Source of the DNA: Ottowia oryzae
GTDB lineage: Bacteria > Pseudomonadota > Gammaproteobacteria > Burkholderiales > Burkholderiaceae_C
DNA: 64,000 nucleotides
NCBI RefSeq assembly: GCF_003008535.1
Contig: NZ_CP027666.1
Span: forward strand, 2,779,501-2,843,500
Direction: 5' to 3'
The notes below the pieces were generated by a model that saw nothing but the letters and a program-made list of their open reading frames with translations, was not told where the DNA came from and did no database searches. The position numbers were made by a program, and so were the translations under genes. Of this stretch, positions 52,223-61,573 are shown one piece after another (within the stretch, counting starts at the first letter, position 1; the number at the start of each line of letters is the position of its first letter).

Positions 52223-53318
52223 TCCTAGCGCAGCCCAGCCCAGCCATAACGGTCATCAGCAAGCCCATGGCCATCAGCGCCCACTGGCCCAGCGTGGGTA
52301 CCGCCACGGCCGCGGCGGCGCGGCAGCCGGCGTTCCAGTCGGTCTCGCCGGTGGCGATGTTCCAAGCGGCGTTGGTGGCCGCGTCGGGCGACGGCAACAT
52401 GTCACGGTTGTTCGCGCGCCCGGCAACGGCCGGCAGGCATAGCTGGCTCAGGCCTGGGAGCAATGCGGGCGGCGCGGGCGGCACTGGACCGCTGAAGTTG
52501 TTGCCACTGGCGTTTAACCGGATCAACGTGTTCGGCAAGGCCGAAATGGGGCCGCTCAACTGGTTATCGGAAACGTAGAGTTCTTTCAGAACAGCCAAAC
52601 TGCCCAGCGGTGGAATGACGCCGCTCAGCGCATTGCGAGAGACCTCGAAGCCCTCGAGTGCGACTAGGCTGTCCAACGCCGGAATTGCCCCCTCCAGTTG
52701 GTTGTCTCTCGCCCAAAACAGCTTCAGAGTGGGCACACCAGCCAGTGGCGGAATTGACCCCGTCAGCCGGTTATAGGAAACACTAACCACCTCCAACGCG
52801 GGCAAGTTGGTCAGTTCCGGGATAGGGCCCGTCAAGCCGTTGCTGTAAGCCAGGAATTTCTCCAGCGCCTGCAGACCGGAGAGTTGCGGTATTGGCCCTG
52901 TCAAGTTGTTGTTGCTGACACGGAAATAAAACAAGTCGTTCAGCCCCGTGAGTGCAGGAATGGCACCTGTCAGGGCGTTTGCATCAAGATTTACTTCTAT
53001 CAGACTGGTAAGCGCATTGAAGTTGACTGGCAAGCTGGCGACTCCCGAAGTACCAACTAAGTTATTACCTGGCAGCGTGATCCTCGTGACAGCGTCGCCG
53101 AAGGAGGAGCAGACCACGCCATACCACGCCTGCTCGCACGGGTCGCCGACCAACCAGTTTGTACTAATGGTCCAGCCTGGGCCGTTGGTGCTGTTGTACA
53201 GATCCTCAAGCACCTGCCGCTGGACGGCAGGTACGGCAGCCAGCGCAGAAACACTGCAAGCGGCCAGCGCGGTCGCGGCGAGGGCACGCGCACAGCGCGC
53301 AGCGATGGGTTTGGACAT
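52188..53318 (-). CDS. Leucine-rich-repeat surface protein 1 with IPTL-CTERM
   Basis: A 376-residue secreted protein. The signal peptide is MSKPIAARCARALAATALAA onward, cut near ALAA. An N-terminal cap follows with two cysteines (STNGPGWTISTNWLVGDPCE, QAWYGVVCSSF), resembling the cap of plant-type LRR proteins. About nine LRRs of the LxGxIPxL type (LTSLIEVNLDANALTGAIPA, LQALEKFLAYSNGLTGPIPE) follow. The end, AVPTLGQWALMAMGLLMTVM then AGLGCARTRQLHQRR, is an IPTL-CTERM sorting tail. ATG 53318 has AAGGAGAT upstream. It is a tandem paralogue of the next gene. Confidence 0.9.
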   Translation of the reverse strand: MSKPIAARCARALAATALAACSVSALAAVPAVQRQVLEDLYNSTNGPGWTISTNWLVGDPCEQAWYGVVCSSFGDAVTRITLPGNNLVGTSGVASLPVNFNALTSLIEVNLDANALTGAIPALTGLNDLFYFRVSNNNLTGPIPQLSGLQALEKFLAYSNGLTGPIPELTNLPALEVVSVSYNRLTGSIPPLAGVPTLKLFWARDNQLEGAIPALDSLVALEGFEVSRNALSGVIPPLGSLAVLKELYVSDNQLSGPISALPNTLIRLNASGNNFSGPVPPAPPALLPGLSQLCLPAVAGRANNRDMLPSPDAATNAAWNIATGETDWNAGCRAAAAVAVPTLGQWALMAMGLLMTVMAGLGCARTRQLHQRRQLL

Positions 53319-53503
53319 GTCGAATCTCCTTCCAATGCGTGCGCCACGAGAGATAGCGCGTGCGTCCAGGGCCAAAGGTGGATGGCCACTTGCTCTTTCA
53401 TCGCCATGCGCCGCACCCGTCACAGGGCTGTGGGGATGGCGCCTGACTGCACCCGAGAACCAATGGCAAATAGCCTTCAGGCGCCTACTGCAACTGCATA
53501 TAC

Positions 53504-53543
53504 AGCTATCGTTATCAGAGCTTACGGCGCTTGCGCAACGGGC
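53504..53543 (+). repeat. Dispersed ~50-bp repeat, copy 19, over the stop of LRR gene 2
   Basis: The plus strand reads CAGCTATCGTTATCAGAGCT, then TACGGCGCTTGCGCAAC. It encodes the basic C-terminal tail PLRKRRKL and stop of the LRR protein. Confidence 0.6.
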
Positions 53544-54573
53544 GCACGCCAATGCCACCGCGCCCCGCCAAGCTCGCCAGCAGCACGCCCATGCCCATCA
53601 GCGCCCACGGGCCCAGCGTGGGCACCGCCGCCACGGCCGCGGCGGCGCGGCAGCCGGCGTTCCAGTCGGCTTCACCGGTGGCAGCGTTCCAGGCGGTGTT
53701 GGTGGCCGGGTCAGGCGAGAGTTGCAGGTTGGGATTGTTGGCGCGGCCGGGGACGACAGGCAGGCACAACTCGCTTCTGCCCGGCGCAAGCAGCGCCGGC
53801 GCCGCCGGCATCGGGCCACTGAGGTCGTTTCCATGGACGTTCAGCTGTATAAGGCCACTGGGCAAGGCCGGAACAGGCCCGGTCAATCGGTTGTTCGAGG
53901 CATCGAAGCCCTCCAACGCAGCCAGACCGACCAGTGGCGGAATGACGCCAGTCAATTGATTGTTGCCAACGTAAAAGCCGTCCAACGAAGGCACCGCATC
54001 CAATGGCGGGATATCCCCTGTCAGCAGGTTATTTTCTGCTGCAAAAACTTCCAACAACGGCACGTTGTCCAGCGCCGGAATGGCGCCTGCCAGTCGATTT
54101 TCGGACACGTCAAAGTAGGTCAAAGCAGGCAGGGACACTGGCGGGATGGTGCCCGTTAACTCATTGTTGCCAACGCTGAAAACTGCCAAGGCATTCAAGC
54201 CTGACAAGTCAGGAATATGCCCGTTCATTCGATTGCCCGAAAGGCGCACCTCTTCCAAGCGCGTCAACGCATTGAAGTTGGCCGGCAAGCTGCCCACGCC
54301 ACCTGGCGTGCCAACCAGGTTGTTGCCTGGCAGACTGATTTCAACGACGTTGGTGCCGGCCGCGTTGCAAGTAATGCCGTACCACGCGTCATCGCAAGGG
54401 TCGCCGGTGCCCCAATTGGTATTGTTGGTCCAGTTGCTGCCGTTGTTATTGATGAACAGCGCAGCGAGTACGGTGAACTCGGCAGCGGGCACCGCAGCCA
54501 CTGCGGGCAGGCTGCAAGTGGCCAACGCAGCGGCCAAGACGCGCGCGCACCGCAGCGCGATCGGTTTGAACAT
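53515..54573 (-). CDS. Leucine-rich-repeat surface protein 2 with IPTL-CTERM
   Basis: A 352-residue paralogue of the preceding gene. Signal peptide MFKPIALRCARVLAAALATC onward, cut near AVAA. A capping region with paired cysteines (GTGDPCDDAWYGITCNAAGT) is followed by about eight LRRs (LTRLEEVRLSGNRMNGHIPD, LPALTYFDVSENRLAGAIPA). The end, AVPTLGPWALMGMGVLLASL then AGRGGIGVRPLRKRRKL, is an IPTL-CTERM tail. ATG 54573 has GGAGGAGG upstream. The two proteins also share NxxxSPDxATNxAWNxATGE before the sorting tail. Likely exposed or secreted; the ligand is unknown. Confidence 0.9.
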   Translation of the reverse strand: MFKPIALRCARVLAAALATCSLPAVAAVPAAEFTVLAALFINNNGSNWTNNTNWGTGDPCDDAWYGITCNAAGTNVVEISLPGNNLVGTPGGVGSLPANFNALTRLEEVRLSGNRMNGHIPDLSGLNALAVFSVGNNELTGTIPPVSLPALTYFDVSENRLAGAIPALDNVPLLEVFAAENNLLTGDIPPLDAVPSLDGFYVGNNQLTGVIPPLVGLAALEGFDASNNRLTGPVPALPSGLIQLNVHGNDLSGPMPAAPALLAPGRSELCLPVVPGRANNPNLQLSPDPATNTAWNAATGEADWNAGCRAAAAVAAVPTLGPWALMGMGVLLASLAGRGGIGVRPLRKRRKL

Positions 54574-54826
54574 GAAAACCTCCTCCAAATGCGCTGTCAA
54601 CCAGCACGTTCCCAACAAACAACGGTGCAACCGGGCGGTTTCTGCGTGCCGGCGCTGGCATCTAGGACTGCCGCATGGCAACAGGGCTTTGCGCAACCGC
54701 ATGCGTCAAACCGTCTTTCCTAGATACCAATAGGAAAGTTTAACGCAATTTGGATTCTATTTGGATTCTATTTCATCAGCCATCCCGCGGGCGCTAGGGC
54801 GCGCGCGGACATTTGCCCGCTGCGCG

Positions 54827-55753
54827 TTAACCGAATTGCACGCAGCGCATGCTGATGGTGCCGGCCTGAAAGCCTTCGTAGATGGTTTTGGGCCGTTCCT
54901 GCGCGTCTGCGGCCCCCAGCGCGTACATGAACGGGTAGTAATGGTCGGGCGTGGCCACGGCGACATCGGCACCGGGCAGCTTGGCGTAGGCGGTAAGTGC
55001 CGCGTCGTCGCGCTCGGCCAGCGCCTGTTTGACGGCATTGTCAAAGGCCTGGGCCCAGGGCCGGCTGGCCATCACGCCATCGGGACGGCCACGGTCGGTG
55101 GCGCGCAGGTTGTGCGCCACGTTGCCGCTGCCCAGAATCAGCACGCCGCTGTCGCGCAGCGCGGCCAGGTCACGCCCCACGGCGCGGTGAAACGCGGCCG
55201 GCTGGTCGTAGTCGATCGACAGCTGAAACACCGGAATGTCTGCCTTGGGGTACAGGTGGTGCAGCACCGTCCAGGTGCCGTGGTCCAGCCCCCAGTCCTG
55301 CGTGGCCACCACCTTGGCCTGCTTCACCAGGGCAGCGGCCTGGCGGGCGCGCGCCGGGTCGCCCGGCGCGGGGTAGCTGATGTCGGTGAGCGCAGGCGGA
55401 AAGCCGCTGAAGTCGTAGATGGTTTTAGGCCGCGTCTGCACGTCGATGGCCGTGCTGCCGCGCGTCAGCCAGTGGGCCGAAATGCTCAGAATGGCGCTGG
55501 GGCGAGGCAGCTCCTGCCCCCAACGGGCCAGACGACGCGTGAAGGCGGAATCGCTGATCGCGTTCATGGGGCTGCCGTGGCCGATGAAAATCACCGGCAT
55601 GCGCTGCTGCGCCTTATCTCTTCGCGCCGTCTGGGCGTGCGCCTGCGTGCCCAGCGTCTGCAGCGCTGCCACCGCGGCCGCAGCGCCTATGCCGTGCAGC
55701 CATAAGCGGCGCGAATGGCTGGTTTGAAAGGCTGGGAGGAGGCGAAAATCCAT
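54827..55753 (-). CDS. DODA-type extradiol dioxygenase (YgiD-like), Tat-exported
   Basis: A 308-residue class III extradiol dioxygenase family protein. Motifs: MPVIFIGHGSPMNAI, ILSISAHWLTRGSTAIDVQT, VVATQDWGLDHGTWTVLHHL and ILGSGNVAHNLRATDRGRP, which carry the metal-ligand histidines, and TPDHYYPFMYALGAADAQER. It resembles E. coli YgiD and plant DODA, which open 4,5-DOPA-type catechol rings. The N-terminus has a twin-arginine motif (SRRLWLHGIG) followed by a hydrophobic stretch, so it may be exported folded with its metal, unusual for this family. The ATG at 55753 is used. Confidence 0.87.
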   Translation of the reverse strand: MDFRLLPAFQTSHSRRLWLHGIGAAAAVAALQTLGTQAHAQTARRDKAQQRMPVIFIGHGSPMNAISDSAFTRRLARWGQELPRPSAILSISAHWLTRGSTAIDVQTRPKTIYDFSGFPPALTDISYPAPGDPARARQAAALVKQAKVVATQDWGLDHGTWTVLHHLYPKADIPVFQLSIDYDQPAAFHRAVGRDLAALRDSGVLILGSGNVAHNLRATDRGRPDGVMASRPWAQAFDNAVKQALAERDDAALTAYAKLPGADVAVATPDHYYPFMYALGAADAQERPKTIYEGFQAGTISMRCVQFG

Positions 55754-56028
55754 AAAAATTGGCGCCGGAGTGAACCAGCCAAACAGGTAAGCGAAAGAAA
55801 CAGACGCGCTCAAGCCCTCCAAAGTTCCGCGCACGCGCGGCGGCTTCAGGGGCAACCCGTTCGGTCCATTCGCCCCAAGCCGTATCGGCATTCAGGCATC
55901 TGCTTATGCGACATCGGCATATGTGAACAACAATTGATTGGTTGGCCGTTGCCCGCGCAGCCGTTACATTGCCACGCCGACCTGAAGCGTGGGTGCGGCC
56001 CCGGCGCGCCAGAAAACCCTTCCACACG

Positions 56029-57837
56029 ATGTACCAATACACCCAATTCGACCGTCAGTTTGTCCAGCTTCGCGCGCAGCAGTTCAGGGACCAGCTTGAG
56101 CGCTGGGAACGCGGCGAACTCACCGACGAACAGCTGTTGCCCCTGCGCCTGCAAAACGGCTGGTACGTGCAACGCTACGCGCCCATGGCCCGCATCGCCG
56201 TGCCCTACGGCGAGATCAGCAGCGCGCAGCTGCGCATGCTGGGTCACATCGCCCGCGAGTACGACCGCCCGGACCAAGCCCTGCTGGACTCGGCCCAGCA
56301 GACGCAGGACGCGCTGCAGGCCTCGCAACCTGGCCTGACGCTGGCCGCGCCCCCGCTGAAGTACGGCTATGGCCACTTCACCACGCGCACCAACGTGCAG
56401 TTCAACTGGATTCCCTTGTCCAAGGCGGCGGACGTGATGGATCTGCTGGCCAGCGTGAACATGCACGGCATCCAGACCAGCGGCAACACCATCCGCAACA
56501 TCACCAGCGAAGCGCTGGAAGGCATTGCGCCGGACGAGATCGTGGACACGCGCCCTTACGCTGAGATCATGCGCCAGTGGAGCACGCTGCACCCCGAGTT
56601 CGCCTTTCTGCCGCGCAAGTTCAAGATCGCATTCAACGGCGCCGAGGAAGACCGCGCCGCCACCGGCTGGTACGACGTCGGCCTGCAGGCCCGCCGCAAC
56701 GACGCGGGCGAAGTCGGCTTCACCATCAAGGTGGGTGGCGGCATGGGCCGCACGCCGGTGATCGGCACCGTGGTGCGCGAGTTCCTGCCCTGGTCCGAGC
56801 TGCTGAACTACGTCGAGGCGGTGATCCGCGTCTACAACCGCTACGGCCGCCGCGACAACAAGTGGAAGGCCCGCATCAAGATTCTGGTGAAGGCCGAAGG
56901 CCAGCAATTCATTGACGAGGTAGAAGCCGAATACAAGGCCATCGTCGAGCAGGATGGCGCCCCGCACACCTTGACGCGCGCCGAGCTGAAGCGCGTGCAG
57001 GCCAACTTCGTCGTGCCGGATTTCCGCCCGGCCAACCTGCCTTCGCAAGTCGATGTGAACAGCCAGTTGTACCAGCGCTGGCTGAAGCAGAACGTGCGTG
57101 CGCACCGCCTGCCCGAGCTGGCCGTCGTCACCCTGTCCTTCAAACGCCTGGGCTGGGCGCCCGGCGATGCCGACGCCGACACGCTGGACGCACTGGCCGA
57201 GCTGGCCGACACCTTCAGCGCCGGCGAAGCGCGCCTGACGCATGAGCAAAACCTGCTGCTGCCCTGGGTGCACCGCGAAGACCTTCCCGCGCTGTACGAG
57301 CGCGCCCGCGCCCTGGGCCTGGCGCAACCCAACATCGGCCTGCTGACCGACATGATCGCCTGCCCCGGCGGCGACTTCTGCTCGCTCGCCAACGCGCGTG
57401 CCATCCCCATCGCCGCCGCCCTGACCGAGCTGTACCAAGACATCGACGAGGTGACCGACCTCGGCCCGATCGACCTGCACATCAGCGGTTGCATCAACAG
57501 CTGTGGCCATCACCACAGCGGCCACATCGGCATCCTGGGCGTGGATAAAGACGGCAAGGAGTGGTACCAGGTCACGCTGGGTGGCAGCGACGGCTCTGCC
57601 CTGTCCGGCGCGGCGCACCCCGGCAAAGTCGTGGGCCCCTCCTTCAGCGCGGCCGAAGTGCCGGGCGTGGTGGAAGCCGTGCTGACCACCTACCGCGACC
57701 TGCGCGCCAGCCAGGCCGAGCACTTCATCGACACCCTGCGCCGCGTGGGGCACGACCCGTTCAAGGCCGCCGCCAACGGCGCGCGCCTGGACGCTGGGCA
57801 CCGCACGCGGCAGGCGGCGGAAACGGCCTCCGCCTGA
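56029..57837 (+). CDS. cysI: Sulfite reductase hemoprotein subunit, CysI type
   Basis: Six-electron reduction of sulfite to sulfide with sirohaem and a [4Fe-4S] cluster. The 602-residue protein has the N-terminal ferredoxin-like half (YGYGHFTTRTNVQFNWIPLS, GIQTSGNTIRNITSEALEGI) and the cluster cysteines C445-x5-C451 in ACPGGDFCSLA and C488-x3-C492 in ISGCINSCGHHH. A flavoprotein CysJ is not in the window; electrons may come from ferredoxin or another reductase. The ATG at 56029 (MYQYTQFDRQF) is used. It begins a run of sulfate-assimilation genes interrupted by ppc. Confidence 0.93.
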   Translation: MYQYTQFDRQFVQLRAQQFRDQLERWERGELTDEQLLPLRLQNGWYVQRYAPMARIAVPYGEISSAQLRMLGHIAREYDRPDQALLDSAQQTQDALQASQPGLTLAAPPLKYGYGHFTTRTNVQFNWIPLSKAADVMDLLASVNMHGIQTSGNTIRNITSEALEGIAPDEIVDTRPYAEIMRQWSTLHPEFAFLPRKFKIAFNGAEEDRAATGWYDVGLQARRNDAGEVGFTIKVGGGMGRTPVIGTVVREFLPWSELLNYVEAVIRVYNRYGRRDNKWKARIKILVKAEGQQFIDEVEAEYKAIVEQDGAPHTLTRAELKRVQANFVVPDFRPANLPSQVDVNSQLYQRWLKQNVRAHRLPELAVVTLSFKRLGWAPGDADADTLDALAELADTFSAGEARLTHEQNLLLPWVHREDLPALYERARALGLAQPNIGLLTDMIACPGGDFCSLANARAIPIAAALTELYQDIDEVTDLGPIDLHISGCINSCGHHHSGHIGILGVDKDGKEWYQVTLGGSDGSALSGAAHPGKVVGPSFSAAEVPGVVEAVLTTYRDLRASQAEHFIDTLRRVGHDPFKAAANGARLDAGHRTRQAAETASA

Positions 57838-58057
57838 GTTCCGATGGCGCGAGGGCGCGCCGCCATCCATTCGCCAATCGCTATTGAATTAGTAGCACCC
57901 AGGGCAGTCTGCTACTGCGCTACACGCCGATTTTCCACGAAGGGTGTGGCACGGCCCCCGGCGACGCTGCACTGCTTCGCCGCGAGTAGACCATCGGCCG
58001 ACGCAACGCCTAGCTCATCGGGCCGGCGGGCCTCCAGCAAACCGATAGCATCTGCGC

Positions 58058-60916
58058 ATGAACGCCACACGCCGCCCGCCTTCCCGCCCCGCCACCGCCG
58101 CCACCGCCCGGTCAAGCAAGCCGCCCGCTGCGTCCGACAAAGACCAGCCGCTGATCGACGACATCCGCCTGCTGGGGCGCCTGCTGGGCGACGTGATCCG
58201 CGAGCAGGAGGGCGAAGCCGCCTACGAGCTGGTCGAGCAGATCCGCCAGCTTTCGGTGGCCTTCCGGCTGCATGAAAACCACGCGGCCGACAAGGCGCTG
58301 AAAAAGCTGCTGAAAGGCTTGAGCGGCGACCAGGCCGTCAGCGTGATCCGCGCGTTCACGTACTTTTCGCACCTGGCCAATCTGGCCGAGGATCAGCACC
58401 ACATCCGCCGCCGCGAGGTGCACGAACGCGCCGGGCGCAGCCAGGAAGGCAGCCTGGCCGTGGCCTTGAAGCGCCTGGACGACAAGCAAATCAGCAACGA
58501 CGCCATCGTGCAAACGCTGTCGAAGGCCTACGTGGCGCCGGTGCTCACCGCCCACCCGACCGAGGTGCAACGGCAAAGCATCCTGGCGGCCGAGCGCGGC
58601 ATTGCCGAGCTGCTGGCCGCGCGCGACGCCCTGCTCGAGCAGGCGCAGCTGTACGCCAAGGGGCAAGACGCGCTCACCCCGCGCGAGCTGGCCGCCAATG
58701 AGGCGCAGATCAAGGCGCGCGTGGTGCAGCTGTGGCAAACGCGGCTGCTGCGGCTGACCAAGCTGACGGTGTCGGACGAGATTGAAAACGCGCTGCGCTA
58801 CTACGAAACCACCTTCCTGCGCGAGATTCCGCGCATCTACGCCGAGCTGGAGGCGCAGTTGGGCGGTGCGCACCTGCACCCCTTCCTGCGCATGGGCCAG
58901 TGGATTGGCGGCGACCGCGACGGCAACCCCTTCGTAACGGCCGACACGCTGGCCACGGCGCTGCGGCGCCAGTCGGAAGTGGTGCTGCGCCACTACCTGA
59001 CGGAAGTGCATCTGCTGGGCGGCGAGCTGTCGATGGCGGCCCGGCTGGCCCAGGTGTCGCCGGCCATGCAGGCGCTGGCCGAGGCCTCGCCCGACCAGAA
59101 TCCGCACCGCGAGGACGAACCCTACCGCCGCGCCCTGACCGGCGTGTACGCGCGCCTGGCCGCCACGCTGCGGCACCTGACGGGCGGCGAGGCTGCGCGC
59201 CACGCGGTCAGCCCGCAAAATGCCTACGCCACGCCGCAAGCGTTTCTGGCCGATTTGCGCACCATCGAAGCGTCTTTGCGCCAGCACCACGGCCAGGCGC
59301 TGGTCGAGCTGCGCCTGGCCCCGCTGATCCGCGCGGTGGAGGTCTTCGGCTTTCACCTGGCCACCGTAGATCTGCGCCAAAGCTCAGACCAGCATGAAGC
59401 CGTGCTGCAAGAACTGCTGGCCACCGCCCAGCTCGAGGCGGACTACGGCGCGCTGGATGAGGCCGCGCGCCAGCAACTGCTGCTGCGCCTGCTGAACGAC
59501 GCGCGCCCGCTGCGCGTGATGGGCGCCACCTATTCGGCGCACACGCAGTCCGAACTGGCTATTCTGGAAACCGCCCTGCGCGCCCGCGCCGACTACGGCC
59601 CCGAAGCGCTGCGCCACGCCATCATCAGCCACACCGAAACCGTCAGCGACTTGCTGGAAGTGCTGCTGCTGATGAAAGAAGTGGGCCTGATGCGCGGCAC
59701 GCTGGACAGCGCCGGCGCCGTGGCCGATCTGGTGGTGGTGCCGCTGTTCGAGACGATTGGCGATTTGCGCCAGGCTGCACCCATCATGCGCGCCTACTAC
59801 GCGCTGCCGGGCATCGCCGCGCTGTGGCAGCGCAGCGGCGCTGAGCAGGACATCATGCTCGGCTACAGCGACAGCAACAAAGACGGCGGCATCTTCACCA
59901 GCAACTGGGAGCTGTACCGGGCCGAGCTGGCGCTGGTCGAGGTGTTCGACACCCTGGCAGCCAGCCACGGCATTCGCCTGCGCATGTTCCACGGGCGCGG
60001 CGGCACCGTGGGGCGCGGCGGCGGCCCCAGCTACCAGGCCATCCTGGCGCAGCCGCCCGGCACGGTGCGCGGGCAGATTCGGCTGACCGAGCAGGGCGAG
60101 ATCATCGCGTCGAAATACGCCAACCCCGAAATCGGCCGCCGCAACCTTGAAACACTTGTCGCCGCCACGCTGGAAGCCACCCTGCTGCAGCCCACCAAGG
60201 GCGCCAGCGCCGCCTTTTTGCAGGCGGCCGAGGCGCTGTCGCAGGCCAGCATGGCCGCCTACCGCCAGCTGGTCTACGAAACGCCCGGCTTTACCGACTA
60301 CTTCTTCACCGCCACGCCTATCCGCGAGATTGCCGAGCTGAACATCGGCTCGCGCCCCGCCTCGCGCAAGGCCACGCAAAAGATCGAAGACCTGCGCGCC
60401 ATCCCCTGGGGCTTCAGCTGGGGCCAGTGCCGCCTGACGCTGCCCGGCTGGTACGGCTTTGGCACGGCGGTGCAGCAGTTCGTGAACGCCCATGGCGCCG
60501 ACCCGGCCAAGCAGACCGCGCTGCTCAAGCGCATGGGCGCGCAGTGGCCGTTCTTCCAGACGCTGCTGTCCAACATGGACATGGTGATGGCCAAGAGCGA
60601 CTTGGCCCTGGCCTCGCGCTACAGCGAACTGGTGCCCGACCCCCGCCTGCGCCGCCGCATCTTCAGCGCCATCCAGGCCGAATGGCAGCGCACCGCCGAC
60701 GCGCTGGCACTGATCACCGGCGACACCGACCGGCTGGCGCACAACACGGCGCTGGCCCGCTCAATCCGCCACCGTTTTCCGTATATCGATCCGCTGCATC
60801 ACCTGCAGGTAGAGCTGCTGCGCCGCTGGCGCGACGGCGCGGCGGACGAGCGCGTGAAGCTGGGCATCCACATGTCGATCAACGGCATTGCGGCGGCGCT
60901 GCGCAACACGGGCTAA
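58058..60916 (+). CDS. ppc: Phosphoenolpyruvate carboxylase
   Basis: Replenishes oxaloacetate from PEP and bicarbonate. The 952-residue protein contains VLTAHPTEVQRQSILAAERG with catalytic His166, GQWIGGDRDGNPFVTADTLA, MLGYSDSNKDGGIFTSNWEL, RMFHGRGGTVGRGGGPSYQA and RAIPWGFSWGQCRLTLPGWY. The C-terminus HMSINGIAAALRNTG is the family end. It lies 220 bp after cysI and 261 bp before the DUF934 gene, in the same direction. An N-terminal Pro/Ala/Arg-rich stretch of about 30 residues precedes the conserved fold. Confidence 0.97.
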   Translation: MNATRRPPSRPATAATARSSKPPAASDKDQPLIDDIRLLGRLLGDVIREQEGEAAYELVEQIRQLSVAFRLHENHAADKALKKLLKGLSGDQAVSVIRAFTYFSHLANLAEDQHHIRRREVHERAGRSQEGSLAVALKRLDDKQISNDAIVQTLSKAYVAPVLTAHPTEVQRQSILAAERGIAELLAARDALLEQAQLYAKGQDALTPRELAANEAQIKARVVQLWQTRLLRLTKLTVSDEIENALRYYETTFLREIPRIYAELEAQLGGAHLHPFLRMGQWIGGDRDGNPFVTADTLATALRRQSEVVLRHYLTEVHLLGGELSMAARLAQVSPAMQALAEASPDQNPHREDEPYRRALTGVYARLAATLRHLTGGEAARHAVSPQNAYATPQAFLADLRTIEASLRQHHGQALVELRLAPLIRAVEVFGFHLATVDLRQSSDQHEAVLQELLATAQLEADYGALDEAARQQLLLRLLNDARPLRVMGATYSAHTQSELAILETALRARADYGPEALRHAIISHTETVSDLLEVLLLMKEVGLMRGTLDSAGAVADLVVVPLFETIGDLRQAAPIMRAYYALPGIAALWQRSGAEQDIMLGYSDSNKDGGIFTSNWELYRAELALVEVFDTLAASHGIRLRMFHGRGGTVGRGGGPSYQAILAQPPGTVRGQIRLTEQGEIIASKYANPEIGRRNLETLVAATLEATLLQPTKGASAAFLQAAEALSQASMAAYRQLVYETPGFTDYFFTATPIREIAELNIGSRPASRKATQKIEDLRAIPWGFSWGQCRLTLPGWYGFGTAVQQFVNAHGADPAKQTALLKRMGAQWPFFQTLLSNMDMVMAKSDLALASRYSELVPDPRLRRRIFSAIQAEWQRTADALALITGDTDRLAHNTALARSIRHRFPYIDPLHHLQVELLRRWRDGAADERVKLGIHMSINGIAAALRNTG

Positions 60917-61177
60917 GCGGCCAGGCTGCGCTCAGCCGATTGGGTCAGCAGCGCCCCAAAAGTGCCGCTTTTGGCGCGCAATGGCGTCAGTAACAGGCTG
61001 GTTCGCGTGCGATCACGGCTGCGCAGCCACTGGTGCGCATCCGCATTTCCTTATTCATCCACTGCATATACCCCAAAGAACTCTGTAGTTTGCGTTGGCG
61101 CCCTGGCGCCCTAAAGTCTCCCCACAACGGATCGGCACCGCGCCAGGCGTGCCGGCCCAGACTCCACGATCAACACT

Positions 61178-61230
61178 ATGAAACTGATAGCTTCCAGCGC
61201 CGGTGCAGCCAGCGCAGACAGCCAAAAAAC
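61178..61230 (+). repeat. Dispersed ~50-bp repeat, copy 20, forming the 5' end of the DUF934 gene
   Basis: The plus strand reads ATGAAACTGATAGCTTCCAG, then CGCCGGTGCAGCCAGCGCAG, then ACAGCCAAAA. The start codon is the first three bases. Confidence 0.8.
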
Positions 61231-61573
61231 CTTGCAAATCGCCAACGACGCCGATCTGGCCGCGCTGGCGGCCGAAAACGCCTTCAGCGGCGTGGATCGC
61301 ATCGAGCTTCAGTTCCCCAAATTCACCGACGGGCGCGCCTTCAGCCAGGCCGTCACGCTGCGCCGCCGCTACGGCTTTCAGGGCGACATCCGCGCCACGG
61401 GCGATGTGCTGATCGACCAGCTGGTGCAGATGCACCGCAGTGGCTTCACCAGCGCCGTGCTGGCTGAAGGGGTTGACGCAGCCGCGGCCGAGCGGCAGTT
61501 CGCCCGCTACAGCGCTTTCTACCAAGGCGATGCGCAAAACCCGCAGCCGCTGTTCGCCCGGGAAGCACCATGA
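61178..61573 (+). CDS. DUF934 protein, sulfate-assimilation associated
   Basis: A 131-residue protein. From residue 33 it shows the DUF934 pattern ENAFSGVDRIELQFPKFTDG, RAFSQAVTLRRRYGFQGDIR, ATGDVLIDQLVQMHRSGF. DUF934 genes sit next to cysH, cysI or cysND in many proteobacteria and are thought to serve sulfate reduction; the mechanism is unknown. The first 17 residues (MKLIASSAGAASADSQK) are encoded by a repeat copy that also supplies the ATG. The stop overlaps the cysH start as ATGA. Confidence 0.9.
   Translation: MKLIASSAGAASADSQKTLQIANDADLAALAAENAFSGVDRIELQFPKFTDGRAFSQAVTLRRRYGFQGDIRATGDVLIDQLVQMHRSGFTSAVLAEGVDAAAAERQFARYSAFYQGDAQNPQPLFAREAP

Noticed and set aside
54757..55044. 95-codon minus-strand frame overlapping the end of the DODA gene
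   Set aside because: Out of frame with the dioxygenase, with no motif; its downstream part only reads through low-complexity sequence.
55846..57870. 674-codon open frame opposite cysI
   Set aside because: Shadow frame; cysI shows sirohaem and cluster motifs on the other strand.
57880..57930. Possible repeat remnant between cysI and ppc
   Set aside because: It shares only CTATTGAATTAG-like sequence and lacks the GCGC blocks.
60952..60983. Hairpin GCGCCCCAAAAG / CTTTTGGCGC after ppc as a terminator
   Set aside because: The stem is bulged and no T-run follows, so it is not listed as a terminator.
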